DNA of 64,000 bases. It comes from Aureimonas frigidaquae. Lineage in GTDB: Bacteria; Pseudomonadota; Alphaproteobacteria; Rhizobiales; Rhizobiaceae. The stretch covers positions 186,001-250,000 of the forward strand of contig NZ_BBWR01000012.1 of the NCBI RefSeq assembly GCF_001463905.1, written 5' to 3'. Positions within the stretch are counted from its first letter, which is position 1; each line of letters begins with the position of its first letter. Of this stretch, positions 45,946 to 54,184 are shown piece by piece. Below the pieces are notes generated by a model. The model was not told the origin of the DNA. It saw nothing but the letters and a program-made list of their open reading frames with translations, and made no database searches. A program made the translations under genes and the position numbers.

Positions 45946-45983
45946 AAAGGCCCCGTCGGCGTTCTGCCGGCGGGGCCTTTTTT
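45946..45983 (+). terminator. Rho-independent terminator after uppP
   Basis: AAAGGCCCCGTCGGC (45946-45960) pairs with GCCGGCGGGGCCTTT (45966-45980) with one G-T wobble and a 5-base loop. A run of T follows (45978-45983). The A run on the other side makes it usable for the converging NDUFA9-like gene too. Confidence 0.92.
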
Positions 45984-46024
45984 ATTGAACGATGCAGCTG
46001 CTCCGGGCGTCGGCGCCCAGAACC

Positions 46025-47032
46025 TTATGGGCGCGGCGCGATCTCCGGATCGACGGTCTGGTCGGATGTGGGGCTGCCCTTGGTGAACTGGCCCTGCGGA
46101 CGGAACCGGACGAGATAGGTCGGCAGGACGGCTTCCAGCGTGCGCGGGCGGATGCCGAAGGCATCGAAGGTCCGCCCTTCGGCCTTGGCGGCCTCCGACA
46201 CGACGTTGTCGTGCTTGAGCTGCTCCACCTGGTCGGGCGTCAGCGGCGCGCCCGGAAGATACTTCAGAACACCGGCCAGTTGCTCGGCCGCACCGAAGGG
46301 AATGGTCAGGAAGCGGCGCTTGCGATCGATGACGAGGAGCATTTCCTCCATCAGCTTGCGGAAGCTCAAGGCCTCCGGCCCACCGAGTTCGTAGATGCGC
46401 CCACCCGGCACCGCGCCCTCAACGGCGGCGGCCACTGCCTGCGCGACATCGTTCACATAGACGGGCTGGAACAGTGTCTTGCCCCCGCCGATCAGCGGCA
46501 GGACGGGCGACAGGCGCGCCATGTCGGCAAAGCGGTTGAAGAACTGGTCCTCGGCGCCGAAGACGATGGACGGCCGCAGGATCACCGCATCGGGCACGGC
46601 CTGCAGCACGGACCGCTCGCCTTGCGCCTTGGTGCGGGCGTACTGGCTGGCCGACGATTCGTCCGCGCCGATGGCCGAGAGCTGCACCATGCCGAGGCCC
46701 CGCCGCGCGGCGGCTTCCGCCACCAGCTTGGCGCCTTCGGCCTGGACGCTCGTATAGCGCTGCTTGCCGGCTTCCGTCAGGATCCCGACGAGGTTGACGA
46801 CATGATCGGCATCCTCCACGGCCCGCTCGACCGACCAGGGATAGCGCAGATTCGCCTGGATCGGCTGGATCTGGCCGAGCCGCCCGGCCGTCTGCAGGTG
46901 ATAGGCGAGATCGGGCCGCCGGCACGCCACGCGAATGCGGTGCCCACGCGCGGCGAGCGCATGAACCACATACCGCCCGAGGAACCCCGAGCCGCCGAAG
47001 ACGGTCACCAGCTTCTTGTCGTCGATCCGCAT
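46025..47032 (-). CDS. NDUFA9-like complex I-associated NAD(P)-binding protein
   Basis: A 335-residue atypical SDR: FGGSGFLGRYVVHALAARGH binds the nucleotide, then HVVNLVGILTEAGKQRY, SQYARTKAQGERSVL and VILRPSIVFGAEDQFF. It is the bacterial relative of the mitochondrial NDUFA9 subunit. Its own role in bacteria is uncertain; assembly or stability of complex I or a quinone step is proposed for relatives. The start at 47032 follows GAGGG by 8 bases. Neighbours uppP and tRNA-Leu are in the arrangement commonly seen in Rhizobiales. Confidence 0.85.
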   Translation of the reverse strand: MRIDDKKLVTVFGGSGFLGRYVVHALAARGHRIRVACRRPDLAYHLQTAGRLGQIQPIQANLRYPWSVERAVEDADHVVNLVGILTEAGKQRYTSVQAEGAKLVAEAAARRGLGMVQLSAIGADESSASQYARTKAQGERSVLQAVPDAVILRPSIVFGAEDQFFNRFADMARLSPVLPLIGGGKTLFQPVYVNDVAQAVAAAVEGAVPGGRIYELGGPEALSFRKLMEEMLLVIDRKRRFLTIPFGAAEQLAGVLKYLPGAPLTPDQVEQLKHDNVVSEAAKAEGRTFDAFGIRPRTLEAVLPTYLVRFRPQGQFTKGSPTSDQTVDPEIAPRP

Positions 47033-47291
47033 GGAAATGCCCTCGCTATCCACCCCGCGCCCCGTGGCTCGATGGGAGCCAGGCACGGGAACGCCTTTCC
47101 TGGGCGGTGATTTAGAGCATTTCCACCGCCATGGGAAAGGGTCGGCGCAATCCAAAGCCCCCGAGCGGTCGTTTTTTCCCGCACCGCGTCAACGGCTCTG
47201 CCGCACTCGCGTCCCCCGCACATATTTTCTCCTCCCCACCCGACACAAAGCGTTGACAGCCGCCCGGCCGCTCTCTAATGACACCGCCAGT

Positions 47292-47376
47292 GCCCAGGTG
47301 GCGGAATTGGTAGACGCGCACGGTTCAGGTCCGTGTGCCGCGAGGCGTGAAGGTTCGAGTCCTTTCCTGGGCACCA
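47292..47376 (+). tRNA. tRNA-Leu (anticodon CAG)
   Basis: An 85-base class II tRNA. Acceptor GCCCAGG (47292-47298) pairs with CCTGGGC (47366-47372), followed by A and an encoded CCA (47374-47376). The D arm has TGGCGGAATTGGTAGACGC, the anticodon loop TTCAGGT carries CAG, a long variable arm is present and the T arm is GGTTCGAGTCC. It reads the leucine codon CTG. An integrase gene starts some 85 bases beyond its 3' end, so the tRNA end is the likely attachment site. Confidence 0.96.
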
Positions 47377-47439
47377 ATTCCCCTGATTGTTCAGGGAAGC
47401 CAAAGAGTTAAGCCAAAACATGGACTTACAGTTGCCCGA

Positions 47440-47465
47440 GTGATACAAACGGGTGATACAAATGG
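47440..47465. repeat. 13-base tandem repeat at the integrase start
   Basis: GTGATACAAACGG (47440-47452) is followed directly by GTGATACAAATGG (47453-47465), differing in one base. It sits between the tRNA end and the integrase coding start and covers the alternative GTG start. Short direct repeats here are typical of integrase arm or excisionase sites. Confidence 0.6.
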
Positions 47466-49096
47466 TCCTGCGTATGGCTCAACCATGGCCGCATCCTAGA
47501 ACTGGCGTTTTCTGGTTTCGGCGGGCTGTCCCGGCGAGCCTTCGCGACGCCGTCGGCAAGCGAGAGGAACTCGTGTCGCTCGGCACGAAGGATGCCAAGC
47601 TCGCGCGCGTGAAGTACGCTCAAGTGTCGGCCGAGGTCGAAGCGCGATGGGCGAACCTACAAGATGGTCAGCGATCTCTGACGGAGCGTGAGGCGCACGC
47701 TATAGCGCGCACCGCGCACGACACATGGATCGAGTGGCATCTGGACGAGCCCAGTGAGCAGTTCGCATGGACCCCCCGACTGTATCGCTATCTCTGGCGT
47801 CAATCACCGCCAAACCAAGAGCAGCCTGACGGAACATTGTCGGTCGATAATCACCTCGTCCGCGCCATGCGCGAGTTTTGCTTCGCGCAGGCTGACAACG
47901 GACTTGCACACCATGGCATTACCGTTGACGACTTCAGCCGTCTAAAGCTCGCCAAGGCGATGGGCGCTGCGTTTCAACGTGCCAGTTTGACGGTCGGTGA
48001 AATGGCGGAAGGACGATACACTCCGGACGATGCCCGGATGGTGGCATATTCGGCGAATGGCGAACTTGGTGGACATTCGAGAACGGCGGCCGCGAAACCC
48101 CGAGCTGCTGCGGGCAAGTCGCCTCCCGTGACATTGACCGGGCTATTCGGTGAATGGTGGCGGGAAGCGCAGGCAGCGGGTCGAAAGCCCAGCACGCACG
48201 AAAGCTACCACAACACGGTGAAAAGCTTAGTAGCCTTCCTTAAGCACGATGATGCTCAGCGGATCACGGCCGAGGATATCGTGGCTTTCAAGGACTACCG
48301 CCTCACAACGCCATCACCACGCACAGGCAAGCCTCCCAGTCCGAAAACGGTCAAAGACAGCGACCTTTCCGCCTTAAAGACGCTCTTTGGGTGGGCAGTG
48401 ATGAATCGGAAATTGCCAGCAAATCCTGCTGCCGGCTTGACGATCAAGGTAGGTCGTCGAGCTCAGGTGCGTCCAAAGGGTTTTGTGGCTTCGGAAGCAA
48501 AGGCAATCCTCTCAGCGGCGACTGCATACAGCGCAGGGCCCCGCGAACACCGAAAAACTGCTGCCGCAAAGCGTTGGATCCCGTGGCTGTGCGCATTCAG
48601 TGGGGCGCGGGTTGGTGAGATCGGCCAGTTGCGTCGAGAAGACGTTCGCTTCGAAATGGATCGCTGGGTGATCATAATTACCCCTGAGGCCGGGACGGTT
48701 AAGACAAATCAGGCGAGGGAGATTGTACTGCACCATCAGTTAGCGCAGTTGGGTTTCCCGGAATTTGTAAAGTCCAGCGAGGACGGGCCGCTATTTCTGG
48801 TGCCGACACCTGATGGCGATGTTCTAGGCCCACTATCCGGTCTTCTGAACCGCATGAGAGAGTTCATTCGGACGATAGTTTCGGATCCTAGGGTTCAGCC
48901 GAACCATGGGTGGCGGCATCTGTTTACAACCCAGTGCATCGAAGCCGGGATCGAGGCTCGCATTTATAACGCAATCCAAGGTCACGCCCCACGAAATGTT
49001 TCAGAGCAGTATGGCGATGTATCCATGAAGGCGAAGGCCTCAGCGATTGATAAACTCGCTAGTTTCAAATTCGATGAGACCCCTCACCCTAGCTGA
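47462..49096 (+). CDS. Tyrosine-recombinase site-specific integrase
   Basis: A 544-residue integrase. The N-terminal part (HPRTGVFWFRRAVPASLRDAVG) is the arm-type domain common in integrases of Rhizobiales islands. A SAM-like core-binding domain follows at about 220-310 (LFGEWWREAQAAGRKPSTHESY). The catalytic domain has the first Arg in FSGARVGEIGQL, HGWRHLFTTQ (HxxR), a further His in IQGHAPRNVSEQYG and the nucleophilic Tyr in that last segment. It recombines the element with the tRNA-Leu end. ATG at 47462 is chosen, with GTG 47453 and ATG 47474 possible. No excisionase gene was recognised. Confidence 0.92.
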   Translation: MVLRMAQPWPHPRTGVFWFRRAVPASLRDAVGKREELVSLGTKDAKLARVKYAQVSAEVEARWANLQDGQRSLTEREAHAIARTAHDTWIEWHLDEPSEQFAWTPRLYRYLWRQSPPNQEQPDGTLSVDNHLVRAMREFCFAQADNGLAHHGITVDDFSRLKLAKAMGAAFQRASLTVGEMAEGRYTPDDARMVAYSANGELGGHSRTAAAKPRAAAGKSPPVTLTGLFGEWWREAQAAGRKPSTHESYHNTVKSLVAFLKHDDAQRITAEDIVAFKDYRLTTPSPRTGKPPSPKTVKDSDLSALKTLFGWAVMNRKLPANPAAGLTIKVGRRAQVRPKGFVASEAKAILSAATAYSAGPREHRKTAAAKRWIPWLCAFSGARVGEIGQLRREDVRFEMDRWVIIITPEAGTVKTNQAREIVLHHQLAQLGFPEFVKSSEDGPLFLVPTPDGDVLGPLSGLLNRMREFIRTIVSDPRVQPNHGWRHLFTTQCIEAGIEARIYNAIQGHAPRNVSEQYGDVSMKAKASAIDKLASFKFDETPHPS

Positions 49097-49138
49097 ACTG
49101 CTATCCAAAGTAGCGCCGTAATGGTGCAGACATAACAG

Positions 49139-50143
49139 ATGGTCCGACAATTGCTAAAACGCACTGACAAAGAGAAGGCTGACATTGTCTCGGCATACGA
49201 ACGGGCCGGATCCGGAAGTGCAGAGAGTGATGAGACGCGCCAGCAATTGTTAAAAGACAATAATGTATCTGTATCAACGATATATCGTTGGAAACGAGAG
49301 TTAATTGAAATTGGCAAGACCGCGTCTAAAGCCGACTCTATCCTTCGAATTTCTCAGATTATTGAATCCCTGCATACTGGCACATGCGACAAAGTCAACT
49401 TTATTGACTCGATTTGCTCGTTCTCTGCATGGTTGCGATGGCCACAGGATACCGACAGGCAACGCATAGGAAGTGTCTGTCTGGCATCCGCGTACCTAAA
49501 TCTGATGACTGCAAAGGGCCGCAGCACTCCACCTCGAGCCGCGGAGCGGCTCATATACAATAAACTGACGTATAGTGATGTAACTCTCGCGCTATCGGGA
49601 AATCTTGAAGCCTACGCGGACTTCAACGAGATACCATACCAGAAACCAATATATTATAATAGAAATCTTTTAAGAGACATTATATATTACTTAATTTCCG
49701 ATCTCGCATATAGCCCTGATGGACGGGTTAGCCTAAATCGAGCGCACGCCCTCATTCGCGATGGCCATTTTCACAGACAAGCCGCTCGCTCTCGGCGGTC
49801 GTTCGACCAATTATGGAAGGCGTTGGGTGTCTCAGCCCCATTTCATTACGTTGACCAAGATCAAAGCAGTCTTAACTGGGTGCTAGATCCAGCCGACCTT
49901 TATTTAGACGAATACATTGATGAGATAATTGAATTGTCGCAAGATCGTAGGGCATACTTCGAAAAATGCTTTGGGATCATTAGCCTTGTGAACGATCGTT
50001 TGGATCCCCGAGCTATCAATGCGTTGCATTTTCCTACTCCACCTCCAGCGCTGACACCGCAGGCCGTACCGCTAACGATGCTAGATGACAGCATGCTCGC
50101 TTCGCTTTCTGATTTTCATAAAAACAGATTTTATTTCAATTAA
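49139..50143 (+). CDS. Orphan protein with N-terminal transposase-like HTH
   Basis: I do not recognise this 334-residue family. Residues about 8-55 (KRTDKEKADIVSAYERAG then NVSVSTIYRWKRELIEIG) look like the helix-turn-helix of a transposase OrfA or phage regulator. The rest is helical with a Tyr-rich stretch (PIYYNRNLLRDIIYYLISDL) and an acidic DLYLDEYIDEIIELSQD. No catalytic motif, signal peptide or membrane segment was seen. The DNA is strikingly AT-rich with rare codons (ATA, TTA) against the GC-rich surroundings, a sign of recent transfer. It starts 43 bases after the integrase stop. A weak ribosome site makes the start uncertain. Confidence 0.7.
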   Translation: MVRQLLKRTDKEKADIVSAYERAGSGSAESDETRQQLLKDNNVSVSTIYRWKRELIEIGKTASKADSILRISQIIESLHTGTCDKVNFIDSICSFSAWLRWPQDTDRQRIGSVCLASAYLNLMTAKGRSTPPRAAERLIYNKLTYSDVTLALSGNLEAYADFNEIPYQKPIYYNRNLLRDIIYYLISDLAYSPDGRVSLNRAHALIRDGHFHRQAARSRRSFDQLWKALGVSAPFHYVDQDQSSLNWVLDPADLYLDEYIDEIIELSQDRRAYFEKCFGIISLVNDRLDPRAINALHFPTPPPALTPQAVPLTMLDDSMLASLSDFHKNRFYFN

Positions 50144-50435
50144 TTACGACGCTCTAGGTTACCTAGAAGTGGACTGCGGATCACGTGGCTGTCCCGACCT
50201 GCGATGTTGTTGATGCGCAATCAAGCGCAGCACATCGGGGGGCAAATGAAACATCACATTTAGGCAAGGCAGCCGCATCGTAACCGGCGATACCCATGCT
50301 TGGCTTCCGGCGGTTAGCGGCAGGAACACGACGCTGGAAGTCTGTTGGCATCCCACCGCCACACAGCATCCTCAACGTCACACCCCAACAGTTTTGGACC
50401 ACGAAATACTGGAAACCAGTATTTGGAGAATTAAA
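50144..50435. other. Intergenic gap with a palindrome at 50153-50167
   Basis: Ten bases after the stop of the orphan gene lies TCTAGGTTACCTAGA, a perfect 15-base palindrome (7-base arms, central T). The rest of the 292-base gap has no supported gene. A start site for the next gene is served by GGAG at about 50425. Confidence 0.5.
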
Positions 50436-51233
50436 ATGTCCCATAGGAATAAACTTGCGAGATCCACGCGTATGGCAACGAAAGTCGACCCGATCGAAGC
50501 ACTTATTAACGCACGGGATAAGCTGAAAAAATCTGAAAATTCGGCGACAGAAGTACTATACCAATGTCTTGCGGATGCGGCCCGATTTATCCGCAAGGTA
50601 ATGAGTGACCGAAAGTTGCGCGGCCGCTTCTTGTCTCATTTCAAAGGCGAGAGGATTGCAAAACGGCTATCAAAGGAAATTCCACTATCGAAGCTGCGGC
50701 GTCTCGTCCTTCGCTTCCTTTTCAATGCGCCCGCGTCTGGGCCGGCGTACGACCGAGCCCGCATTTATGCGCAAGCGCTTGGCACCATTCCAAAATCGGT
50801 CGCGACAAAGGATATCCCTGCTTACATCCGAGATCACGGAGGTATCGAAAAACTCTATGAGGAGGCAAACGCTCAAAAGACGGCGAAAGTAGGCAAGCCA
50901 ATCGGAGATAGCGTAACCCCAGTCGCACCGTCATTGGAAAGCGACGTCGATAGTGATGGTGGCTCTGATCGTATCGGAACTACCACGGATGGCGATAGTA
51001 GCAAGCCCACCGACACAGTTCCTAGCGGTGACGGTCAGCCCGATGTCGCGGCTCCGCGCAAAACTCAGAACCGCGTGCGTATGAAATCAGATGAGCATCT
51101 TTTGGTGAGCATGAGTAAAGAGGTGCTTCATCGGATTTTGGCCCATTCGGGAACGCTGACCCTACACGTAGAAGTTGATTGCTACTCGGATGGTCAGGTG
51201 CCGGTGACGCTTACGGATTGGGAACTTAGCTAA
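50436..51233 (+). CDS. Hypothetical protein with disordered acidic linker
   Basis: A 265-residue protein of no family I know. The N-terminal 150 residues are basic and helical (ALINARDKLKKSENSATEVL, KGERIAKRLSKEIPLSKLRR). Residues about 155-210 are a low-complexity Ser/Asp/Gly/Pro linker (SDVDSDGGSDRIGTTTDGDS). The last 45 residues are a small folded tail, MSKEVLHRILAHSGTLTLHVEV. The start at 50436 has GGAG 7 bases upstream. Codon use is less biased than in the chromosome. A DNA- or RNA-binding head is possible from the charge, not shown. Confidence 0.7.
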   Translation: MSHRNKLARSTRMATKVDPIEALINARDKLKKSENSATEVLYQCLADAARFIRKVMSDRKLRGRFLSHFKGERIAKRLSKEIPLSKLRRLVLRFLFNAPASGPAYDRARIYAQALGTIPKSVATKDIPAYIRDHGGIEKLYEEANAQKTAKVGKPIGDSVTPVAPSLESDVDSDGGSDRIGTTTDGDSSKPTDTVPSGDGQPDVAAPRKTQNRVRMKSDEHLLVSMSKEVLHRILAHSGTLTLHVEVDCYSDGQVPVTLTDWELS

Positions 51234-51242
51234 AGACGATGA

Positions 51243-51271
51243 GCGACAGGGCGCGCGCTGCGCCCTGTCGC
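51243..51271. terminator. Strong hairpin after the 50436 gene
   Basis: GCGACAGGGCGC (51243-51254) and GCGCCCTGTCGC (51260-51271) make a perfect 12-bp stem with a 5-base loop, 10 bases after the stop codon. No T run follows, so it may need Rho or act as a stability element. Confidence 0.65.
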
Positions 51272-51616
51272 AACTATTAGGTTCGTTGCTAGACTCAGTT
51301 TGGTTTGATCAATCGCCAGATGCGTTTTCTCGGCCGGTAAAGGGGTGTGGGTGCGAAGCCAATTCGTACTCGACAACCGTCGTACCGGTCGATCTTGCGG
51401 ATGCACCCGGATCATAACTTGCCGACGTACATACCTTTGCAATGGAGTGCCGAACCGGCTCTGCATACGGGCAACCCTTGTCCAACGGACCATCCGAGGC
51501 GACAAATCGGCCCGTAGGTAACCCGGTCACCGGCACACCGCACCCCCATCACAGATCACACAAGACCCAACGTGATCACCGCGAAGACCCGCCGTGACAG
51601 AGGAAGAAGGCTATCA
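51272..51616. other. Intergenic region without recognised content
   Basis: About 345 bases between the hairpin and the next gene. No supported gene, tRNA or strong inverted repeat was seen; presumably it holds the promoter of the following gene. Confidence 0.5.
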
Positions 51617-52198
51617 ATGGTTATATCGTCACGATCGACCTTCGACGAAATAGTCCGCAGCTACGCCACCCACATCGAGTCTAAAATATTGCTCGGGTGG
51701 GAGCCGACCTTCATGAGCTTCATGTACAATCCACTAAACGGGTCACCATCGGCCGTAGCAGAGCAGATGCGCTTCGAAGTGGAACGGATTTACGGCATTC
51801 TACTCACCCACCGTAGCCGCCGACCGAGCAAGACCCCACGCGATAGGCTGCCATTCTTCATGGCTTGCCCGGACTTCCCGGTGCCGAAATACGAGCGGGA
51901 CCGCTTTTCCGCCATTAGCATCAACCATGGGCGGCATCTTCACGCGCTCGACCTGTCGCCGCCGCGGACCCGCACTGCCTCCAATCTGGCCGACATTGTA
52001 GCAGAGCGTCAGTCCCTCTTGGCCGGCCACAATCGCCCGCTGTCGCATGTGTATGCCGAGACCATGACAGGGTCCCCGGAGGAAGCGACAGCCTACGTGA
52101 TGAAGGCTATCGGGCGCGGGCGGGCCAGCTTGGACGATCTAATCATCATGCCCCGCGCCAGTGGCGAGGCGCGTTATGGCAGACTCTTTCAGAACTAA
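51617..52198 (+). CDS. Hypothetical protein, unknown family
   Basis: A 193-residue soluble protein. FDEIVRSYATHIESKILLGW opens it, with SFMYNPLNGSPSAVAEQM and LSHVYAETMTGSPEEATAYVMKAIGRGRASLDDLIIMPRA later on. It has no signal peptide or transmembrane segment. The layout (short strands, conserved-looking His, ATAYVMKAI helix) recalls small element-borne proteins near replication or transfer genes, but I cannot name a family. ATG at 51617 follows AAGG by 6 bases; a GTG at 51572 would add 15 residues. Confidence 0.6.
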   Translation: MVISSRSTFDEIVRSYATHIESKILLGWEPTFMSFMYNPLNGSPSAVAEQMRFEVERIYGILLTHRSRRPSKTPRDRLPFFMACPDFPVPKYERDRFSAISINHGRHLHALDLSPPRTRTASNLADIVAERQSLLAGHNRPLSHVYAETMTGSPEEATAYVMKAIGRGRASLDDLIIMPRASGEARYGRLFQN

Positions 52199-52559
52199 GC
52201 GAACCAAGCTGGTGTCGGGACGGCGCGGCAGCTGGCAATCGTCACGTCATTGCAAGACCCGAGTGGGCGCCGTCCTTGTCGTCGGCCCTGCCCCGGCCTA
52301 CGGTTAGTATCGTAAAGCTGGGGATGATGGCGAGGTCTGGAATGCGACGCATCGGTTTGGCGGAACAGGCTCGGCAGGGTGGCCGGCTGCAGCATGAGAA
52401 GAGACGCGGGGGACGGGGACCGGACCCCGCCGCATCCAACGATCCAACACAGGGCCCTCCGGGGCCCTTTTCTTTTGCCCGTGACGGTCTGTCGGCGAAT
52501 GGCGGGGTGCGTCTCACCAAGCATGGTCGCTTGGCCATAGACACCATAGGCGGCGCGCG
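52199..52559. other. Intergenic region ending in a terminator before the first DUF3768 gene
   Basis: A 361-base gap. Open frames on the minus strand across it show no family resemblance and overlap the real genes. It contains a GC-rich inverted segment and the terminator listed at 52451-52476, so a short transcript (leader or small RNA) may run through it. Confidence 0.45.
52451..52476 (+). terminator. Rho-independent terminator upstream of the DUF3768 gene
   Basis: AGGGCCC (52451-52457), loop TCCG, GGGCCCT (52462-52468), then TTTCTTTT. It ends about 85 bases before the DUF3768 start and some 250 bases after the previous gene, so it either ends that gene's transcript or a short RNA made in the gap. 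Confidence 0.75.
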
Positions 52560-52937
52560 ATGGCCGAGACGATGATAGCGCTGATAGATCACATGCGCAC
52601 GACCCGCGCTGCGACCGGATTGTCGCCATCGGCGGCCCTGAACCTTGCCTTCCGCCGCACCCTCGCCGGCGGTCAGGTCATGGTGTCGTCCGGAGTTGCT
52701 GACCTGCCGCCGCGTGATCGCTTGGCCGTCCTCGACGCAGTGCGGGCTTTCGATGCCTTTCATGCCGGCGCAGACCCATACGGGCCTCAGGACTTCGGGG
52801 CGGTCGAGCATGATGGGGTACGGTACTTTTGGAAGATCGAAGCCTACGACCGCTCGTACGCCCTGCCCTCACCTGACCCTGCCAACCCAGCTATGACGGC
52901 ACGCGTCCTAATGATCATGCGAGATGACGAGTACTAG
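52560..52937 (+). CDS. DUF3768 family protein, copy 1
   Basis: A 125-residue protein whose C-terminal half has the DUF3768 pattern: GADPYGPQDFGAV, then YFWKIEAYDRSYALPSPDPANPAMTARVLMIMRDDEY. The family has no known function and is common on plasmids and islands of alphaproteobacteria, usually among conjugation or replication genes. A paralogue lies 1.9 kb downstream. The start is not supported by a good ribosome site; an in-frame ATG at 52572 is also possible. Confidence 0.82.
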   Translation: MAETMIALIDHMRTTRAATGLSPSAALNLAFRRTLAGGQVMVSSGVADLPPRDRLAVLDAVRAFDAFHAGADPYGPQDFGAVEHDGVRYFWKIEAYDRSYALPSPDPANPAMTARVLMIMRDDEY

Positions 52938-52994
52938 ATCATCACTGGGCTGCCGCGCTCGGCCCTGACACTGGGGTCGGCAACCGCGCATCAC

Positions 52995-53822
52995 CTATCG
53001 ATCTAGCTCGGCGGCAGTCAGCTCAGCTATCTGCAGGTCGGTCTTCGCCAGCGGATCGTCATCACCGATGAACCATGACGCGGAGAGACCGGTCCATGCC
53101 AGCACCCACGATAGGAGACGTCGTCGCTCAAGCCCACTTGCCGCTGTGACGACATCCATACGGCGTGCAAAGCGGCCCGGCTGCGTCGCCACGGGTCGCG
53201 TGGGGTCCGCTAGGTCTGGATTGGTGAAGATGTTGGCGAAGTCGAAGCCCCGCTCGCCGATGAGATGCTTCGGGTCGATTGCAAGCCAGCCGCGCGCCCC
53301 GAAATCAAGAACGTTATCGTGGTGCAAATCACCATGCAGCACGCCGACTTCTCGGGGTTCCGCCAATAGCATCCGGGCGGTTTCCGCGCTGCGGGCGAGG
53401 ATACCGCCATGGGCGTCGGCTGCCGGCCATAGGTCCCGGAACCAATCCCTCAGTGGTGTCAGCTCCGGCAGCGGCTTGGGGCGGGGCGCATGAAGGCGTG
53501 CAGCTGTCCTGCAAAGAATGCGGCATGCCTCATCGTCCTGCCCGGTTCGGGCCATATCGCTCAGGGATGCAGAGCCTGTCGCGCGCTCCATCAGCAGGGC
53601 ATCGCCATCCTGGGCGTACACCCGTGCCGCTCCATCCCCGCCCCACCATTCCATAAGGACGCCACCCAGCCGTTCGTCCGGCTCATGGGACAGTTTCAGC
53701 ATGGCTGGCTTGCCGTCCGCCAAGACGGGCAGAAGTCGCGCGGCCGGCGTGATGATTGGCACACCGTCGACGATGAGATCCCACTGCGTCAGGTAGGGTT
53801 CGAACATACCCATCCATACCAT
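52995..53822 (-). CDS. APH(6)/StrB-like antibiotic phosphotransferase
   Basis: A 275-residue kinase of the aminoglycoside/hydroxyurea phosphotransferase group (APH_6_hur). LHGDLHHDNVLDFG holds the catalytic Asp and Asn of the Brenner motif, and LAIDPKHLIGERGFDFANIF the Mg-binding Asp with the IDPK-x-GE-x-FD signature of StrB relatives. It would inactivate streptomycin-like compounds by 6-phosphorylation, but many chromosomal members have no shown resistance. The start is one of three close ATGs (53822, 53813, 53807). It is the only gene in this part on the minus strand besides the XRE gene. Confidence 0.85.
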   Translation of the reverse strand: MVWMGMFEPYLTQWDLIVDGVPIITPAARLLPVLADGKPAMLKLSHEPDERLGGVLMEWWGGDGAARVYAQDGDALLMERATGSASLSDMARTGQDDEACRILCRTAARLHAPRPKPLPELTPLRDWFRDLWPAADAHGGILARSAETARMLLAEPREVGVLHGDLHHDNVLDFGARGWLAIDPKHLIGERGFDFANIFTNPDLADPTRPVATQPGRFARRMDVVTAASGLERRRLLSWVLAWTGLSASWFIGDDDPLAKTDLQIAELTAAELDR

Positions 53823-54184
53823 GCTGCCGAACCGAATGGATCGCCTCCCCGATCGGCTCGGCCCGGCATTGGAGCCACGGGGTTTGCACAGGCCTCGCAC
53901 GCAGATCGAAACCCAGTGCAAACTGCGTGATTTAATTATCTGATTGATTTATTTGTTTATTGTCTGTACGATTGGCCTGCGGCCAGCCATGCCAATTGAA
54001 CGCAGCCACCGGCTGGGCCCGCATAAATCGCGATCGCGAAAGGACACCGTCATGCCGAAACGGGCCGACATCAACCGACACCGACCGCCAGCCTTGGGCG
54101 CTGGCGCGGCGCCGGCACATCCTTCCGCAATCGCATCTCATCGGGGCCTTCGGGCCCCTTTCTCGTTTCTGGAGCAAGAGTACA
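53823..54184. other. Divergent intergenic region with AT-rich promoter patch, leader frame and terminator
   Basis: A 362-base gap between the divergent kinase and the 54185 gene. A very AT-rich patch at about 53930-53970 is the probable promoter. A possible short leader frame (54052-54195) with a good AAAGGA ribosome site crosses the terminator listed at 54143-54158 and ends just after the next start codon. Confidence 0.45.

Noticed and set aside
50781-50800. GGCACCATTCC resembling the tRNA-Leu end plus flank (possible att site)
   Set aside because: The match is short, imperfect and inside a coding gene; not convincing as an attachment site.
52195-52811. Minus-strand frames across the gap and the first DUF3768 gene
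   Set aside because: No ribosome site or family pattern, and they overlap a clear DUF3768 gene on the plus strand.
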